This document shows positions 42,333 through 56,637 of a stretch of DNA of 64,000 nucleotides, in pieces. Source of the DNA: Streptomyces sp. TLI_171 (GTDB lineage: Bacteria > Actinomycetota > Actinomycetes > Streptomycetales > Streptomycetaceae); NCBI RefSeq assembly GCF_003610255.1, contig NZ_RAPS01000001.1, positions 6,909,001-6,973,000 of the forward strand, read 5' to 3'. The position numbers were made by a program, and so were the translations under genes. Each line of letters starts with the position of its first letter. The stretch's first letter is position 1. The notes below the pieces were generated by a model. That model was not told where the DNA came from. It saw only the letters and a program-made list of their open reading frames with translations, and made no database searches.

Positions 42333-43223
42333 ATGATCAAGCCCGTCCCGAGCACCGGAACCCGCACGCTGATCTCCCCGGTGCGACTCAACCAGCCCGG
42401 CGGCCGGCGCGCCTACCGGATCGTGCTGGTCCTCACCCTGGTGATCGCCACCATCGTGTTCATCGGCCCGCTCTACTGGATGGCCACCGGTGGCTTCAAG
42501 TCCTCCCAGGAACTGATCCGCACACCCCCGACCCTGGTCCCCGAGCACCCCAGCACCCACGCCTTCACCGAGGCCTGGAACCGGCTCGGGATGGGGCAGC
42601 TGCTGCTCAACACCGTGGTCTACGCCGGCGGCGCCCTGCTGCTCCAGCTGACCTTCTGCGTCGCCGCCGCGTACTCGCTGTCCAAGCTGCGCCCGATCTT
42701 CGGCAACGTGATCCTCGGCATGATGCTGGCCTCCATGATGATCCCGGCCGCCGCCCTGGTGATCCCGCAGTACCTGACGGTGCTGGACCTGCCGCTGGTG
42801 CACTGGAACCTGATGAACACCCCCTGGGTGATCTGGCTGCCCACGGTGGCCAACGCGTTCAACGTGTTCCTGCTGAAGCGCTTCTTCGACTCCATCCCCA
42901 ACGAGCTGCTCGACGCGGCGTCCATCGACGGCGCGGGCCCGCTGCGGGTGCTGTGGTCGGTGATCCTGCCGCTGTCGCGGCCGATCCTCGGCGTGGTCTC
43001 GATCTTCGGCCTGGTCGCGGTCTGGAAGGACTTCCTGTGGCCGCTGATCACCGTCCCCGAGCACGAGACGCTCAACGTCGGCGTCAACACCGCGGCCACC
43101 TCCATGCCGCAGAACACGCTGATCGGCGGCCTGTTCCTCGCCTCCATCCCGACCATCGCCCTGTTCCTGGTCTTCCAGCGCAACATCATGGCGGGCCTCA
43201 CCGCGGGCAGCCTCAAGGGCTGA
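42333..43223 (+). CDS. Sugar ABC transporter permease (MalG-like)
   Basis: A 296-residue permease with six TMs. The EAA loop is ELLDAASIDGAGPLRVLWSVILPLSRP. The start ATG at 42333 is 2 bp after the upstream stop, with GGAGGAG overlapping the end of the previous gene. No ATPase gene follows; streptomycete sugar importers of this type commonly use the unlinked shared ATPase MsiK, so this absence is expected. Confidence 0.93.
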   Translation: MIKPVPSTGTRTLISPVRLNQPGGRRAYRIVLVLTLVIATIVFIGPLYWMATGGFKSSQELIRTPPTLVPEHPSTHAFTEAWNRLGMGQLLLNTVVYAGGALLLQLTFCVAAAYSLSKLRPIFGNVILGMMLASMMIPAAALVIPQYLTVLDLPLVHWNLMNTPWVIWLPTVANAFNVFLLKRFFDSIPNELLDAASIDGAGPLRVLWSVILPLSRPILGVVSIFGLVAVWKDFLWPLITVPEHETLNVGVNTAATSMPQNTLIGGLFLASIPTIALFLVFQRNIMAGLTAGSLKG

Positions 43224-43257
43224 GTCCCGTACCGACGTCTGAAAGGAAACCCTGACC

Positions 43258-44829
<1,572 letters not shown>

Positions 44830-44833
44830 CGGA

Positions 44834-44886
44834 AACGCCGCAGGCGCACCCGGGAGGCGAGGGTTCCCGGGTGCGCCCGCGGCGTT
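44834..44886. terminator. Long bidirectional terminator
   Basis: Two contiguous stems, AACGCCGC/GCGGCGTT (8 bp) and GGCGCACCCGGGA/TCCCGGGTGCGCC (13 bp), are separated by one mismatch. They lie between the convergent GH13 and GH18-like genes. Confidence 0.88.
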
Positions 44887-44893
44887 CCCGCGG

Positions 44894-46006
44894 CTACACG
44901 CACCAGCCGTCGCGGTAGGCCGCCCAGTGGTCCGGGGTGGCGGCGAAGTCGACGTAGAGGGCGAGGCCGAAGTTCTGCCGGGCGCCGGGGCCGAGCGCCA
45001 GGCGGGCGCCGCGGACGGCGGCGCGGACGGTCTCGGCGTCGCCCCGGTGGGTCGGGGTGTCGGCCCAGTACGCGGGCAGGCCCATCAGCAGGTCGACGTC
45101 CGGCGGGGTGTTGGCCAGCGCCAGGTCGGTCTGCCGGGCGACGTAGCCGCCGTACAGCGACTCGACCGGCATCGAGGTGTCGTACGACATCACGGCGACC
45201 TGGTCGACCCGGCGGGCCGCGGCGGCGAAATAGCCGGCGGACCAGTACTTGCCGTGGCCGCTGAGCGCGAAGGTGACCCGGCCGAGGCCCGGCACGGGGT
45301 CGATCTGCGGGGCGGCGATGGACAGCGGCACCGCCCGCTCCTTCGTCAGCACCCGCACCTGCTCCAGCAGTCGGAGGAAGCCGGGGGAGCCGGAGTGGAC
45401 CGGCTCCAGGTCGAGGTGGACGCCGTCGAAGCCCAGGTCGAGGACCTGCTTCGCGGAGGCGGTCATCCGGTCCCGGACGTCGGCGCGGTCCAGGTGCAGG
45501 CCGTCCTTCTCGGGGGCGACCACGTCTCCCAGCCAGGACTGCACCCGCACGCCCGGCATCGCGGCGTGCGCCCGGGCCACGAAGTCGGCGGCCTTCGGGG
45601 CGAGCGCCGGGTCGAGCGAGCCGTCGTGCTCCAGCGGGCCGGTGTGCACGTACAGGTCGTGGATGCCGGTGCCGCGCACCTTGTCGGCGAGCGAGGCCAG
45701 CTCCTCCTGGCTGCGGCGGCCGTCCACCCAGGCGTGGCCGAGCCAGATCGCGTCCTTGCCGCGGGTGCGGGCGTCGGCGGCCGGGTCGCCGGCGTACTCC
45801 CAGCGCAGCGCGGTGCCGGCGCCGAGCACCGGCAGCACCAGCAGGGCGAGCAGCACGCCGAGCGCGGTGAGCACCCGGCGGCGCCGGCTCCACCGCTCGC
45901 GGGCGCGCCGGCGGCGACCCGCCCGAGCCGCCAGTGTCCGCCATTCGGACGTGCGCAGGGCCCGCAGCGCGTGGCGCCACCGGCGTTCTTCCCCCGAAGC
46001 GGGCAT
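44894..46006 (-). CDS. Membrane-anchored GH18-like protein
   Basis: A 370-residue protein. A basic N-terminal region (~1-48) precedes one TM or uncleaved signal anchor (VLTALGVLLALLVLPVLGAG, ~49-70), putting the rest outside the cell. The exported part is a GH18-like TIM barrel, with the strand-4 motif FDGVHLDLEP. In active chitinases this reads DGxDxDxE; here the first inner Asp is His but the catalytic Glu remains. Later strands VDQVAVMSYDTSMP and LLMGLPAYW fit the fold. It may cleave glycan or simply bind it. The ATG at 46006 follows GGAAGGGAG. It diverges from metH. Confidence 0.82.
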   Translation of the reverse strand: MPASGEERRWRHALRALRTSEWRTLAARAGRRRRARERWSRRRRVLTALGVLLALLVLPVLGAGTALRWEYAGDPAADARTRGKDAIWLGHAWVDGRRSQEELASLADKVRGTGIHDLYVHTGPLEHDGSLDPALAPKAADFVARAHAAMPGVRVQSWLGDVVAPEKDGLHLDRADVRDRMTASAKQVLDLGFDGVHLDLEPVHSGSPGFLRLLEQVRVLTKERAVPLSIAAPQIDPVPGLGRVTFALSGHGKYWSAGYFAAAARRVDQVAVMSYDTSMPVESLYGGYVARQTDLALANTPPDVDLLMGLPAYWADTPTHRGDAETVRAAVRGARLALGPGARQNFGLALYVDFAATPDHWAAYRDGWCV

Positions 46007-46153
46007 GATCGTGCTCCCTTCCGGTGGACAAGGACGCCCACGATGCGAAACGGGTTCCGTCGCACCGTCCGCAGGCGGATACCCTGGCGGGGTGCGTCCC
46101 CGGTACCGGTGGGGCCGCATAGCCGACAGCCGTCGCACTCAGGGAGCAGCCTC

Positions 46154-49657
<3,504 letters not shown>

Positions 49658-49825
49658 GTCTTCAACCGGAGATCATCCGTTCGCCGCGCCGTCGTCCGGT
49701 GCAATCGAGGTGGGCGGGCGTATCCTTGATGATCCTGAACGGGCCGGTCCGCTCACCAGCGGGCCGGCCTGTGCCATCCCCGGAAGCTCCCGTTCCGGAC
49801 CACCCATCCCGGAAGGACGGCGCGC

Positions 49826-50530
49826 ATGACGACGGTCTCGACCCCGATCCGAGTCGGCGGAGACGGCGAGAGCAGCGGCCTGCAGGCCGTCCTGCTCGAC
49901 ATGGACGGCACCCTGGTCGACACCGAGGACTTCTGGTGGCAGGCCGAGGTCGACCTGTTCGCCGAACTCGGTCACGAACTGACCGCCGAGGACCGCACCC
50001 ACGTGGTCGGCGGACCGATGACCCGGGTCATCGACTACCTGATCGCCCGCACCGGCGTCACGCTGAGCCCCGCCGAGCTGACCGTGCTGATCAACCAGCG
50101 CTTCGTCGACCTGCTGGCCGGCGGCGTCCCGCTGATGCCCGGCGCCGAGCGCCTGCTCAACACGCTCGCCGCGCACGGCGTCCCGGCCGCCCTGGTGTCG
50201 GCCTCGCACCGCCACATCATCGACATCGTGCTGCGCAGCCTGGGCGCCGAGCACTTCGCCTTCACGGTGGCCGGCGACGAGGTGCCGCGCACCAAGCCGC
50301 ACCCCGACCCGTACCTGGCCGCCGCCGCCCGGCTCGGCGCCGAGCCCGCCCGCTGCGTGGTCGTCGAGGACACCCCCACCGGCGTGGCCGCCGCCGAGGC
50401 GGCCGGCTGCCCGGTCGTCGCGGTCCCCTCGATCGCCGCGATCGACCCCGCCCCCGGCCGCCTGGTGCTGCCCTCGCTGGAGCAGGTCGACCTCGCGCTG
50501 CTGCGCACACTGGCCGGAACCAGGGTGTGA
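49826..50530 (+). CDS. HAD family phosphatase (beta-phosphoglucomutase-like)
   Basis: A 234-residue haloacid-dehalogenase-fold enzyme. Motif I is LLDMDGTLVDTE (nucleophile and acid Asp), motif II LVSASHRH, motif III Lys in PRTKPHPDPY and motif IV VVVEDTPTGVAAAEAAG. The helical C1 cap between motifs I and II points to the beta-phosphoglucomutase/phosphoglycolate-phosphatase branch. The substrate is not evident. It is 168 bp downstream of metH with its own GGAAGGACGG ribosome-binding site. Confidence 0.92.
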   Translation: MTTVSTPIRVGGDGESSGLQAVLLDMDGTLVDTEDFWWQAEVDLFAELGHELTAEDRTHVVGGPMTRVIDYLIARTGVTLSPAELTVLINQRFVDLLAGGVPLMPGAERLLNTLAAHGVPAALVSASHRHIIDIVLRSLGAEHFAFTVAGDEVPRTKPHPDPYLAAAARLGAEPARCVVVEDTPTGVAAAEAAGCPVVAVPSIAAIDPAPGRLVLPSLEQVDLALLRTLAGTRV

Positions 50531-50881
50531 GTTTCGTCTCCTCCGTGAGGTATGCCGGTTTCGTTCCGCGTCCGGTGGTATGCGGAACGTGTCCGTCAAG
50601 AGGTGCGAAAACGGGCATTGGCTGACAACTCGTCGGCCGCCCGGGGACGATCCGCAGCCCGCCGGCCACCCGCCGGTCGAACGCTCGGTGACCACCCGGA
50701 ACCGATGTGGCACGCTACATCCGATCAGTCCCCATACCGTGCCGCCGCCCACCGCCGGGAGACCCCGGAAGGAAGGCGCGCGCGCGGTCGTACCAGACCC
50801 GCGAACGGCCGCCCCACCCCGGCGCCGGACGACGGGCCACCGGCGACAGCCGGCCGCACGCAGTGAGGAAGACCACCCCGC
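50531..50881. other. Intergenic region before the orphan binding protein
   Basis: This 351-bp stretch carries only Arg/Pro-rich chance frames and I see no gene. It presumably holds the promoter of the downstream lipoprotein. The Shine-Dalgarno AGGAAG lies at about 50864-50872. Confidence 0.4.
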
Positions 50882-52477
50882 ATGACTACGCCCAACCGCC
50901 TGGCCGTGCTCAGCTGCGCCGCGCTCGTCGTCTCGACGGCGGCCGGCTGCGCCTCCGTGGAGAAGGCCGCCACCGGCGGCGACAGCGGTGGCGCGATCAC
51001 CATTGGCACCACCAATGTGACCAGCGTGCTGGACCCGGCCGGTGCGTACGACGCGGGTTCCTGGCTGGTCCTCAACAACTCCTTCCAGTCGCTGCTGAGC
51101 TTCCCCTCCGGCGCCACCGTCGCGCAGCCGGACGCCGCCGAGTCCTGCCAGTTCACCAGCGCCGACGCGCTGACGTACAAGTGCACGCTCAAGTCCGGCC
51201 TGAAGTTCTCCAACGGCCACGCGCTGACCGCCGAGGACGTCAAGTTCTCGATCGAGCGGACCAAGAAGATCAACGACCCGTCCGGTCCGAGCCCGCTGCT
51301 CTCCACCATCAAGTCGGTGGAGACCTCGGGCGACCGCGAGGTCACCTTCCACCTGGAGACCCCGGACGCGGTGCTCCCCGCGAAGCTGGCCTCGGCGGCC
51401 GGCTCGATCGTCGACCACCAGGTGTTCCCGGCCGACGCGCTGCTCGACAACGGCAAGCTGGTCGGCTCCGGCCCGTACAAGATCGACAGCGTCGAGATGA
51501 ACGGCAAGGCGCCGAGCAAGATCGTGCTCTCCGCCAACAGCAACTACCAGGGCAACGCGAAGCTCCAGAACAGCAAGTTCACGGTCCGGTACTACGACAA
51601 GCCCGAGGCGCTGAAGAGCGCGCTGGACGCCGGCGACGTCGAGCTCTCCGACAACAGCCTCGACCCGACCACGGCCGCCCAGCTGAAGAGCGACGACCTG
51701 GCCGGCACCGGCACCCTGAAGGTCTCCGAGGGCGCCAGCGGCGACACCCGCTACCTGGTCTTCAACACCAAGGACGAGACCGCCGGCAACCCGGCCGTCC
51801 GCCAGGCCGCCGCCCAGCTGATCGACCGCAAGTCGCTCGCCCACGACGTGTACGCGGGCACCGTGCAGCCGCTGTACTCGGTCGTCCCCGCGGGCGTGGC
51901 CGGCCACAACACCGCCTTCTTCGACAAGTACGGCGAGGCGGACGTCGCGAAGGCCAAGCGCATCCTGACCAACGCGCACGTCACCACCCCGGTCAAGCTC
52001 AACCTCACCTGGTCGCGCGCCCGGGCCGGCGCCGCCGAGATGGAGAGCATCAAGAAGCAGCTGGAGAACGGCGGCCTGTTCCAGGTCACCGTCGCCCAGG
52101 AGCCCGACTGGACGGCCTACCAGGCCGGCTGGAAGAACGGCAACTACCAGGCGTACACCGTCGGTTGGACCCCCGACTACGCCGACGCCGACGACTACAT
52201 CAGCCCGCTGGTGGTCGAGGGCGGCGCGTTCCACAACGGCTGGGACAACCCGCAGATCAGCACCAAGCTGGTGCCGGACTCGATCAAGCTCACCGACCGC
52301 TCCGGCGGCGGCGCCTACGACCAGATCCAGAAGCTGGTCGCGGACGGCGTGCCGATGGTCCCGCTGTTCCAGAACAAGTCCTTCTACGTGTACAAGGACG
52401 ACATCTCCGGCGTGGACTCCACCGTGGACAACACCGGCGTCTTCCGCTTCTGGGAGATCGTCCGCACCAAGAAGTGA
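50882..52477 (+). CDS. ABC transporter solute-binding lipoprotein, family 5 (orphan)
   Basis: A 531-residue family 5 binding protein. The lipobox is STAAGCAS (mature Cys ~26). ITIGTTNVTSVLDPAGAYD and LTYKCTLKSGLKFSNGHALTAEDVKFSIER are typical of oligopeptide/nickel binders (OppA/DppA class). The C-terminal part has the PDYADADDYISPL region seen in peptide binders. No permease or ATPase genes lie nearby, so it either serves an unlinked transporter or acts as a sensor. A terminator follows at 52493-52532. Confidence 0.9.
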   Translation: MTTPNRLAVLSCAALVVSTAAGCASVEKAATGGDSGGAITIGTTNVTSVLDPAGAYDAGSWLVLNNSFQSLLSFPSGATVAQPDAAESCQFTSADALTYKCTLKSGLKFSNGHALTAEDVKFSIERTKKINDPSGPSPLLSTIKSVETSGDREVTFHLETPDAVLPAKLASAAGSIVDHQVFPADALLDNGKLVGSGPYKIDSVEMNGKAPSKIVLSANSNYQGNAKLQNSKFTVRYYDKPEALKSALDAGDVELSDNSLDPTTAAQLKSDDLAGTGTLKVSEGASGDTRYLVFNTKDETAGNPAVRQAAAQLIDRKSLAHDVYAGTVQPLYSVVPAGVAGHNTAFFDKYGEADVAKAKRILTNAHVTTPVKLNLTWSRARAGAAEMESIKKQLENGGLFQVTVAQEPDWTAYQAGWKNGNYQAYTVGWTPDYADADDYISPLVVEGGAFHNGWDNPQISTKLVPDSIKLTDRSGGGAYDQIQKLVADGVPMVPLFQNKSFYVYKDDISGVDSTVDNTGVFRFWEIVRTKK

Positions 52478-52492
52478 CACCCGCTCAGCAGC

Positions 52493-52532
52493 CGAACGGC
52501 CCGCCGCCCCGCGAGGGGTGACGGGCCGTTCG
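52493..52532. terminator. Terminator hairpin between convergent genes
   Basis: A perfect 11-bp stem (52493-52503 with 52522-52532) with an 18-nt loop lies between the binding protein and the response regulator. Confidence 0.75.
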
Positions 52533-52560
52533 GCCGTTCCGGGCACGGCCCGGGGGAGGA

Positions 52561-53232
52561 CTACATCGCGCCGGGGCGCACCAGGCCGCTCTCGTACGCG
52601 TACACCGCCGCCTGCACCCGGTCGCGCAGCTGCAGCTTGGTCAGCACGTGGCCGACATGGGTCTTCACCGTCGTCTCCGAGACGAACAGCTCGGCCGCGA
52701 TCTCCGCGTTCGACAGGCCGCGCGCCACCAGCCGCAGCACCTCCACCTCGCGCTCGGTGAGCACCGTCAGCGCCTGCGGCGGCGCCTCCTCGCCCGAGGG
52801 CAGCTTGGTGGCGTACATGTCCAGCAGCCGGCGGGTCACCGACGGGGCCAGCATCGCCGCGCCGTCCGCCACCACCCGGATCGCCTGCACCAGCTCCTCG
52901 GCCGGCACGTCCTTCAGCAGGAAGCCGCTGGCGCCCGCGCGCAGCGCCTCCACCACGTACTCGTCCAGGTCGAAGGTGGTCAGCACCAGCACCTTCGCCG
53001 GGCCGCCGCGGTCCGGGCCGGCGATCCGGCGGGTCGCCTCCACGCCGTCCATCCGCGGCATCCGGATGTCCATCAGCACCACGTCCGGCTGCAGCGCGCG
53101 GACCTGGTCCAGCGCCTGCTGCCCGTCGCCCGCCTCGCCGACCACCACCAGGTCGGACTCCGCCTCCAGGATCATCCGGAAACCGGTACGCAGCAGCGGC
53201 TGGTCGTCCACCAGCAGCACACGGATCGTCAC
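52561..53232 (-). CDS. NarL/LuxR family response regulator
   Basis: A 223-residue two-domain regulator. The receiver (~1-120) has acidic pocket DD in VLLVDDQPLL, phospho-acceptor Asp in VVLMDIRMPRMDG, the Thr switch in VLVLTTFD and Lys in FLLKDV. The C-terminal LuxR HTH (~150-212) has LTEREVEVLRLVARGLSNAEIAAELF and VKTHVGHVLTKL. The GTG start at 53232 follows the RecB-like stop codon directly (TAGGTG), so the two are translationally coupled. No sensor kinase gene is nearby. Confidence 0.94.
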   Translation of the reverse strand: MTIRVLLVDDQPLLRTGFRMILEAESDLVVVGEAGDGQQALDQVRALQPDVVLMDIRMPRMDGVEATRRIAGPDRGGPAKVLVLTTFDLDEYVVEALRAGASGFLLKDVPAEELVQAIRVVADGAAMLAPSVTRRLLDMYATKLPSGEEAPPQALTVLTEREVEVLRLVARGLSNAEIAAELFVSETTVKTHVGHVLTKLQLRDRVQAAVYAYESGLVRPGAM

Positions 53233-54099
53233 CTACGACTCCTTGCGTGGGTTGGTCACAGTAGCGAGCGGCAGCGGGTACGGCGGGGGAGTGCCGCCGA
53301 ACTCCGGGCAGGACGACTTGTGGTCGCACCAGTCGCAGAGCCGGTTGCGGGTCGCCGGGAAGTCACCGGTGGCCACCGCCGCCGAGATCGCCTCCCACAG
53401 CGCCTCCAACTTCCGCTCCACGGACAGCAGGTCCGCCTCGTCCGGGTCGTACGTCACGACATCGCCGCCGCCGCCCAGGTACACCAGCTGCAGGCGCTTG
53501 GGGACCACGCCCTTCCACCGCCACACCACCAGCGCGTAGAACTTCATCTGGAACATCGCCTTGCCCTCGAAGTCCCGCGAGGGCGCCCGGCCGGTCTTGT
53601 AGTCCACCAGCCGGACCTCGCCGGACGGCGCGAGGTCCACCCGGTCGATGTAGCCGCGCAGCAGCAGGCCGGAGGCCAGCGCGGTCTCCACGTACAGCTC
53701 CCGCTCCACCGGGTGCAGCCGGGTCGGGTCCTCCAGCCGGAACCACTTCTCCACCAGCTTCTCGGCATCGCCCAGCCAGCCCGCCAGTTGCTCCGGCTCG
53801 CCCGGGAACAGTTCGGCCAGCTCCGGCCGTTCCCCGAGCAGCCGCTCCCACTGCGGGGCCAGCAGCCCGCGCGCCCGCTCCGGGGTGCGCTCCGACGGCG
53901 GGTGGTCGAACAGCCGCTCCAGCACGGCGTGCACCAGCGTCCCCCGGGTCGCGGCCGGGCTCGGCGGCTCCGGCAGCCGGTCGATCACCCGCAGCCGGTA
54001 CAGCAGCGGGCAGGTCATGAAATCGCCCGCCCGCGACGGCGACAGCCCGGTCGGCCGGGCGGCCGGCCGGGCGGCGGGCGAGGGGTCGGTCTGCTGCAT
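53233..54099 (-). CDS. RecB-family PD-(D/E)XK exonuclease with Cas4-like Fe-S cysteines
   Basis: A 288-residue nuclease. Early FMTCPLLYRLRVIDRLPEP holds one Cys, TLVHAVLERLF the conserved His, LRGYIDRVDLA an Asp and RLVDYKTGRAP the D-x-K catalytic core. The C-terminal CDWCDHKSSCPEFG supplies three more cysteines. One N-terminal plus three C-terminal cysteines is the 4Fe-4S pattern of Cas4 and AddB nucleases. It is probably a single-strand exonuclease in DNA repair. There are no Cas genes or repeats nearby. It is co-translated with the response regulator. Confidence 0.9.
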   Translation of the reverse strand: MQQTDPSPAARPAARPTGLSPSRAGDFMTCPLLYRLRVIDRLPEPPSPAATRGTLVHAVLERLFDHPPSERTPERARGLLAPQWERLLGERPELAELFPGEPEQLAGWLGDAEKLVEKWFRLEDPTRLHPVERELYVETALASGLLLRGYIDRVDLAPSGEVRLVDYKTGRAPSRDFEGKAMFQMKFYALVVWRWKGVVPKRLQLVYLGGGGDVVTYDPDEADLLSVERKLEALWEAISAAVATGDFPATRNRLCDWCDHKSSCPEFGGTPPPYPLPLATVTNPRKES

Positions 54100-54252
54100 G
54101 CCCCGACCCTATTGCACCGAACGGACAGCTTGGGCGAACGGGTCGAAGAGGTGGGTATAGGAGTAAGGGAGCGCGGGGTGCACCGCCGATCCCGGGGAGA
54201 GATCACGTAGCGTACGAGGATCAAAGGATCAGCGGACGGTGAAGGGAGCACG

Positions 54253-55452
54253 GTGAACGACACCGAGGGGCGGGCACCGGGGAAGCCGGAGTCGCCCGAC
54301 AAGGGCGACCAGCCGAGAGGCGGCATCCTGATGGGCCGCCCGTTCGGCGTGCCCGTCTACGTCACCCCGTCCTGGTTCCTGGTCGCCGCGCTGATCACCT
54401 GGATCTTCGGAAGCCGGCTCGACACCGTCCTGCCCGACCTCGGCGCCGCCCGCTACCTGCTCGCCTTCTCCTTCGCCGTCGCCTTCTACGCCTCCGTGCT
54501 GGTCCACGAACTCGCCCACACCGTCGTCGGGTTGAAGTACAAGCTGGGCGTGCGCCGGATCCAGCTGCAGTTCCTCGGCGGCATCTCCGAGATCGAGAAG
54601 GAGGCCGAGACCCCCTGGCGCGAGTTCTGGCTCGCCTTCGTCGGCCCGCTGCTCTCGCTCGTCCTCGGCGGCGGCTTCTGGCTCGGCCTGCGCGCCGTCG
54701 AACCCGCCACCGTCCCCGGGGTGCTGCTCGCCGGACTCATGGTCTCCAACCTGGTCGTCGCCGCCTTCAACCTGCTCCCCGGCCTCCCGCTGGACGGCGG
54801 CCGGATGCTGCGCGCCGTGGTCTGGGCGGTCACCGGCAACCCGATGAAGGGCACCCTGGCCGCGGTCTGGACCGGCCGCGCCCTCGCCGTCGCCGTCGTC
54901 CTCGGCCTGCCGCTCTTCAGCTCCGCCCAGGACGTCGAACGCTCCACCGCCGAAGCCATGCTGGACGGCGTCCTCGCCGCCATCCTCGGCTTCATCATCT
55001 GGCAGGGCGCCGGCAACTCGCTGCGCAACGCCCGCCTCAAGGAGGTCATGCCCCGGCTCAAGGTCCGCGAACTGGCCCGCCGGAGCATCGACGTCCCCGC
55101 CGACACCCCCCTCGGCGAAGCCATGCGCCGGGCCCGCGAGGGCCACGCCGGGGCGATCGTCGTGGTCGACGGACGCGGCGAACCCGTCGCCCTGGTCAAG
55201 GAGTCCGCGGTCACCGCGATCCCCGAGCACCGCCGCCCCTGGGTCGCCGTCACCGCCGTCTCCCGCGACCTCGAACCCGGCCTCACCGTCCCCGTCGACC
55301 TGGCCGGCGAGGACATCCTCGACACCCTCCGCCGCGCCCCCGCCACCGAGTACCTGGTGGTCCGCCCCGACGGCACGGTCTACGGCGTGCTCTCCCTCGC
55401 CGACCTCGAACGCCGGCTCTCCTCGGCCCTGCTGGGACGGCCCGCCGCCTGA
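54253..55452 (+). CDS. Site-2 protease family (M50) membrane metalloprotease with CBS-like tail
   Basis: A 399-residue protein with about six TMs. The zinc motif is HELAH in VLVHELAHTVVG and the third ligand Asp lies in NLLPGLPLDGGRML, the two hallmarks of M50/S2P enzymes. The C-terminal ~120 residues form a CBS-pair-like cytoplasmic domain (VPADTPLGEAMRRAREGHAGAIVVVDGRGEPVALV). It probably performs intramembrane cleavage of a regulatory protein. The GTG start at 54253 follows GAAGGGAGC. It is 49 bp upstream of trmI. Confidence 0.92.
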   Translation: MNDTEGRAPGKPESPDKGDQPRGGILMGRPFGVPVYVTPSWFLVAALITWIFGSRLDTVLPDLGAARYLLAFSFAVAFYASVLVHELAHTVVGLKYKLGVRRIQLQFLGGISEIEKEAETPWREFWLAFVGPLLSLVLGGGFWLGLRAVEPATVPGVLLAGLMVSNLVVAAFNLLPGLPLDGGRMLRAVVWAVTGNPMKGTLAAVWTGRALAVAVVLGLPLFSSAQDVERSTAEAMLDGVLAAILGFIIWQGAGNSLRNARLKEVMPRLKVRELARRSIDVPADTPLGEAMRRAREGHAGAIVVVDGRGEPVALVKESAVTAIPEHRRPWVAVTAVSRDLEPGLTVPVDLAGEDILDTLRRAPATEYLVVRPDGTVYGVLSLADLERRLSSALLGRPAA

Positions 55453-55501
55453 ACCGATCATGTGGTCGGGGGAGCCCTCCGGCTCCCGTAGGATGGCCCC
55501 C

Positions 55502-56467
55502 ATGTCCGAACCGACCGGTGCCGCCCGCCGACGCGGGCCCTTCCAGGTCGGGGACCAGGTCCAGCTGACCGACCCCAAGGGCCGCCACTACACGTTCACG
55601 CTCCAGGCCGGGAACCAGTTCCACACCCACAAGGGTGCGTTCCCGCACGACGAGCTGATCGGCGCTCCCGAAGGCACGGTCGTCCGCACCACGGGTAACG
55701 TCCCGTACCTCGCGCTGCGCCCCCTGCTCCCCGACTACGTCCTGTCCATGCCGCGCGGCGCGGCCGTGATCTACCCCAAGGACGCGGGGCAGATCCTGGC
55801 CATGGCCGACATCTTCGCCGGCGCCAGGGTGGTCGAGGCCGGCGTCGGCTCCGGCGCCCTCTCCACCTACCTGCTGCGCGCCGTCGGCGACACCGGCATG
55901 CTCGCCTCCTACGAGCGCCGGCAGGACTTCGCGGACATCGCGAAGGGCAACGTGGAACGCTACTTCGGCGGCCCGCACCCGGCCTGGAAGCTCACCGTCG
56001 GCGACCTCCAGGACAACCTGGTCGAGGCCGACGTCGACCGCGTCATCCTCGACATGCTCGCCCCCTGGGAGTGCCTGGACGTCGCCTCCAAGGCGCTCGT
56101 CCCCGGCGGCCTGATCTGCTGCTACGTGGCCACCACCACGCAGATGTCCCGCACCGTCGAGGCGCTGCGCGAACACGGCACCTTCACCGAGCCGCAGGCC
56201 TGGGAGACCATGGTCCGCACCTGGCACCTCGAGGGCCTCGCGGTCCGCCCCGACCACCGCATGATCGGCCACACCGGCTTCCTCCTGACGGCCCGTCGCC
56301 TCGCCGACGGCGTCGAGCCCCCGCTCCGCCGCCGCCGCCCCGCCAAGGGCTCCTACGGCGAGGACTACGAGACCGGCCCCGAGAGCGAGCTGACGCTCGC
56401 CGAACGCGCCGCCATCCGCAAGGCCCAGCGCGAAGCCGCGTCCCACGACGCGCGCGAGCTCTCCTGA
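55502..56467 (+). CDS. trmI: tRNA (adenine-58-N1) methyltransferase
   Basis: A 321-residue enzyme that methylates A58 in the T-loop of tRNA using SAM. A small N-terminal beta domain (~10-75) precedes the Rossmann core with VVEAGVGSGALSTYLL (SAM loop), ASYERRQDFADIAKGNVE and DRVILDMLAPWECL (catalytic-site Asp). The C-terminal tail is basic then acidic. In actinobacteria trmI is regularly found beside the proteasome locus, as here. ATG at 55502. Confidence 0.94.
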   Translation: MSEPTGAARRRGPFQVGDQVQLTDPKGRHYTFTLQAGNQFHTHKGAFPHDELIGAPEGTVVRTTGNVPYLALRPLLPDYVLSMPRGAAVIYPKDAGQILAMADIFAGARVVEAGVGSGALSTYLLRAVGDTGMLASYERRQDFADIAKGNVERYFGGPHPAWKLTVGDLQDNLVEADVDRVILDMLAPWECLDVASKALVPGGLICCYVATTTQMSRTVEALREHGTFTEPQAWETMVRTWHLEGLAVRPDHRMIGHTGFLLTARRLADGVEPPLRRRRPAKGSYGEDYETGPESELTLAERAAIRKAQREAASHDARELS

Positions 56468-56637
56468 CGGGCTGAACCACCGGGGTCGCGGCGAGACAGC
56501 AGCACGTCACTGCCTCGTCGCGGTCCTGCGGTCGGCCGCCCTCCGCTGCGCGCAGTTCCCCGCGCCCCTCGGTGGTCTCTCCGGCCGCGTGATGTGCAAA
56601 GATGCCCGCACCGAAGTGCTCGGGTGAGGGGAGTCTC

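Noticed and set aside
46007..46153. Cobalamin riboswitch upstream of metH
   Set aside because: The gap is only 147 bp and I see no B12-box-like core. A covariance-model search would settle it.
53233..54099. Cas4 of a CRISPR system
   Set aside because: Although the Fe-S cysteine pattern is Cas4-like, there is no CRISPR array or other cas gene in the window; RecB-family repair nuclease is the better call.
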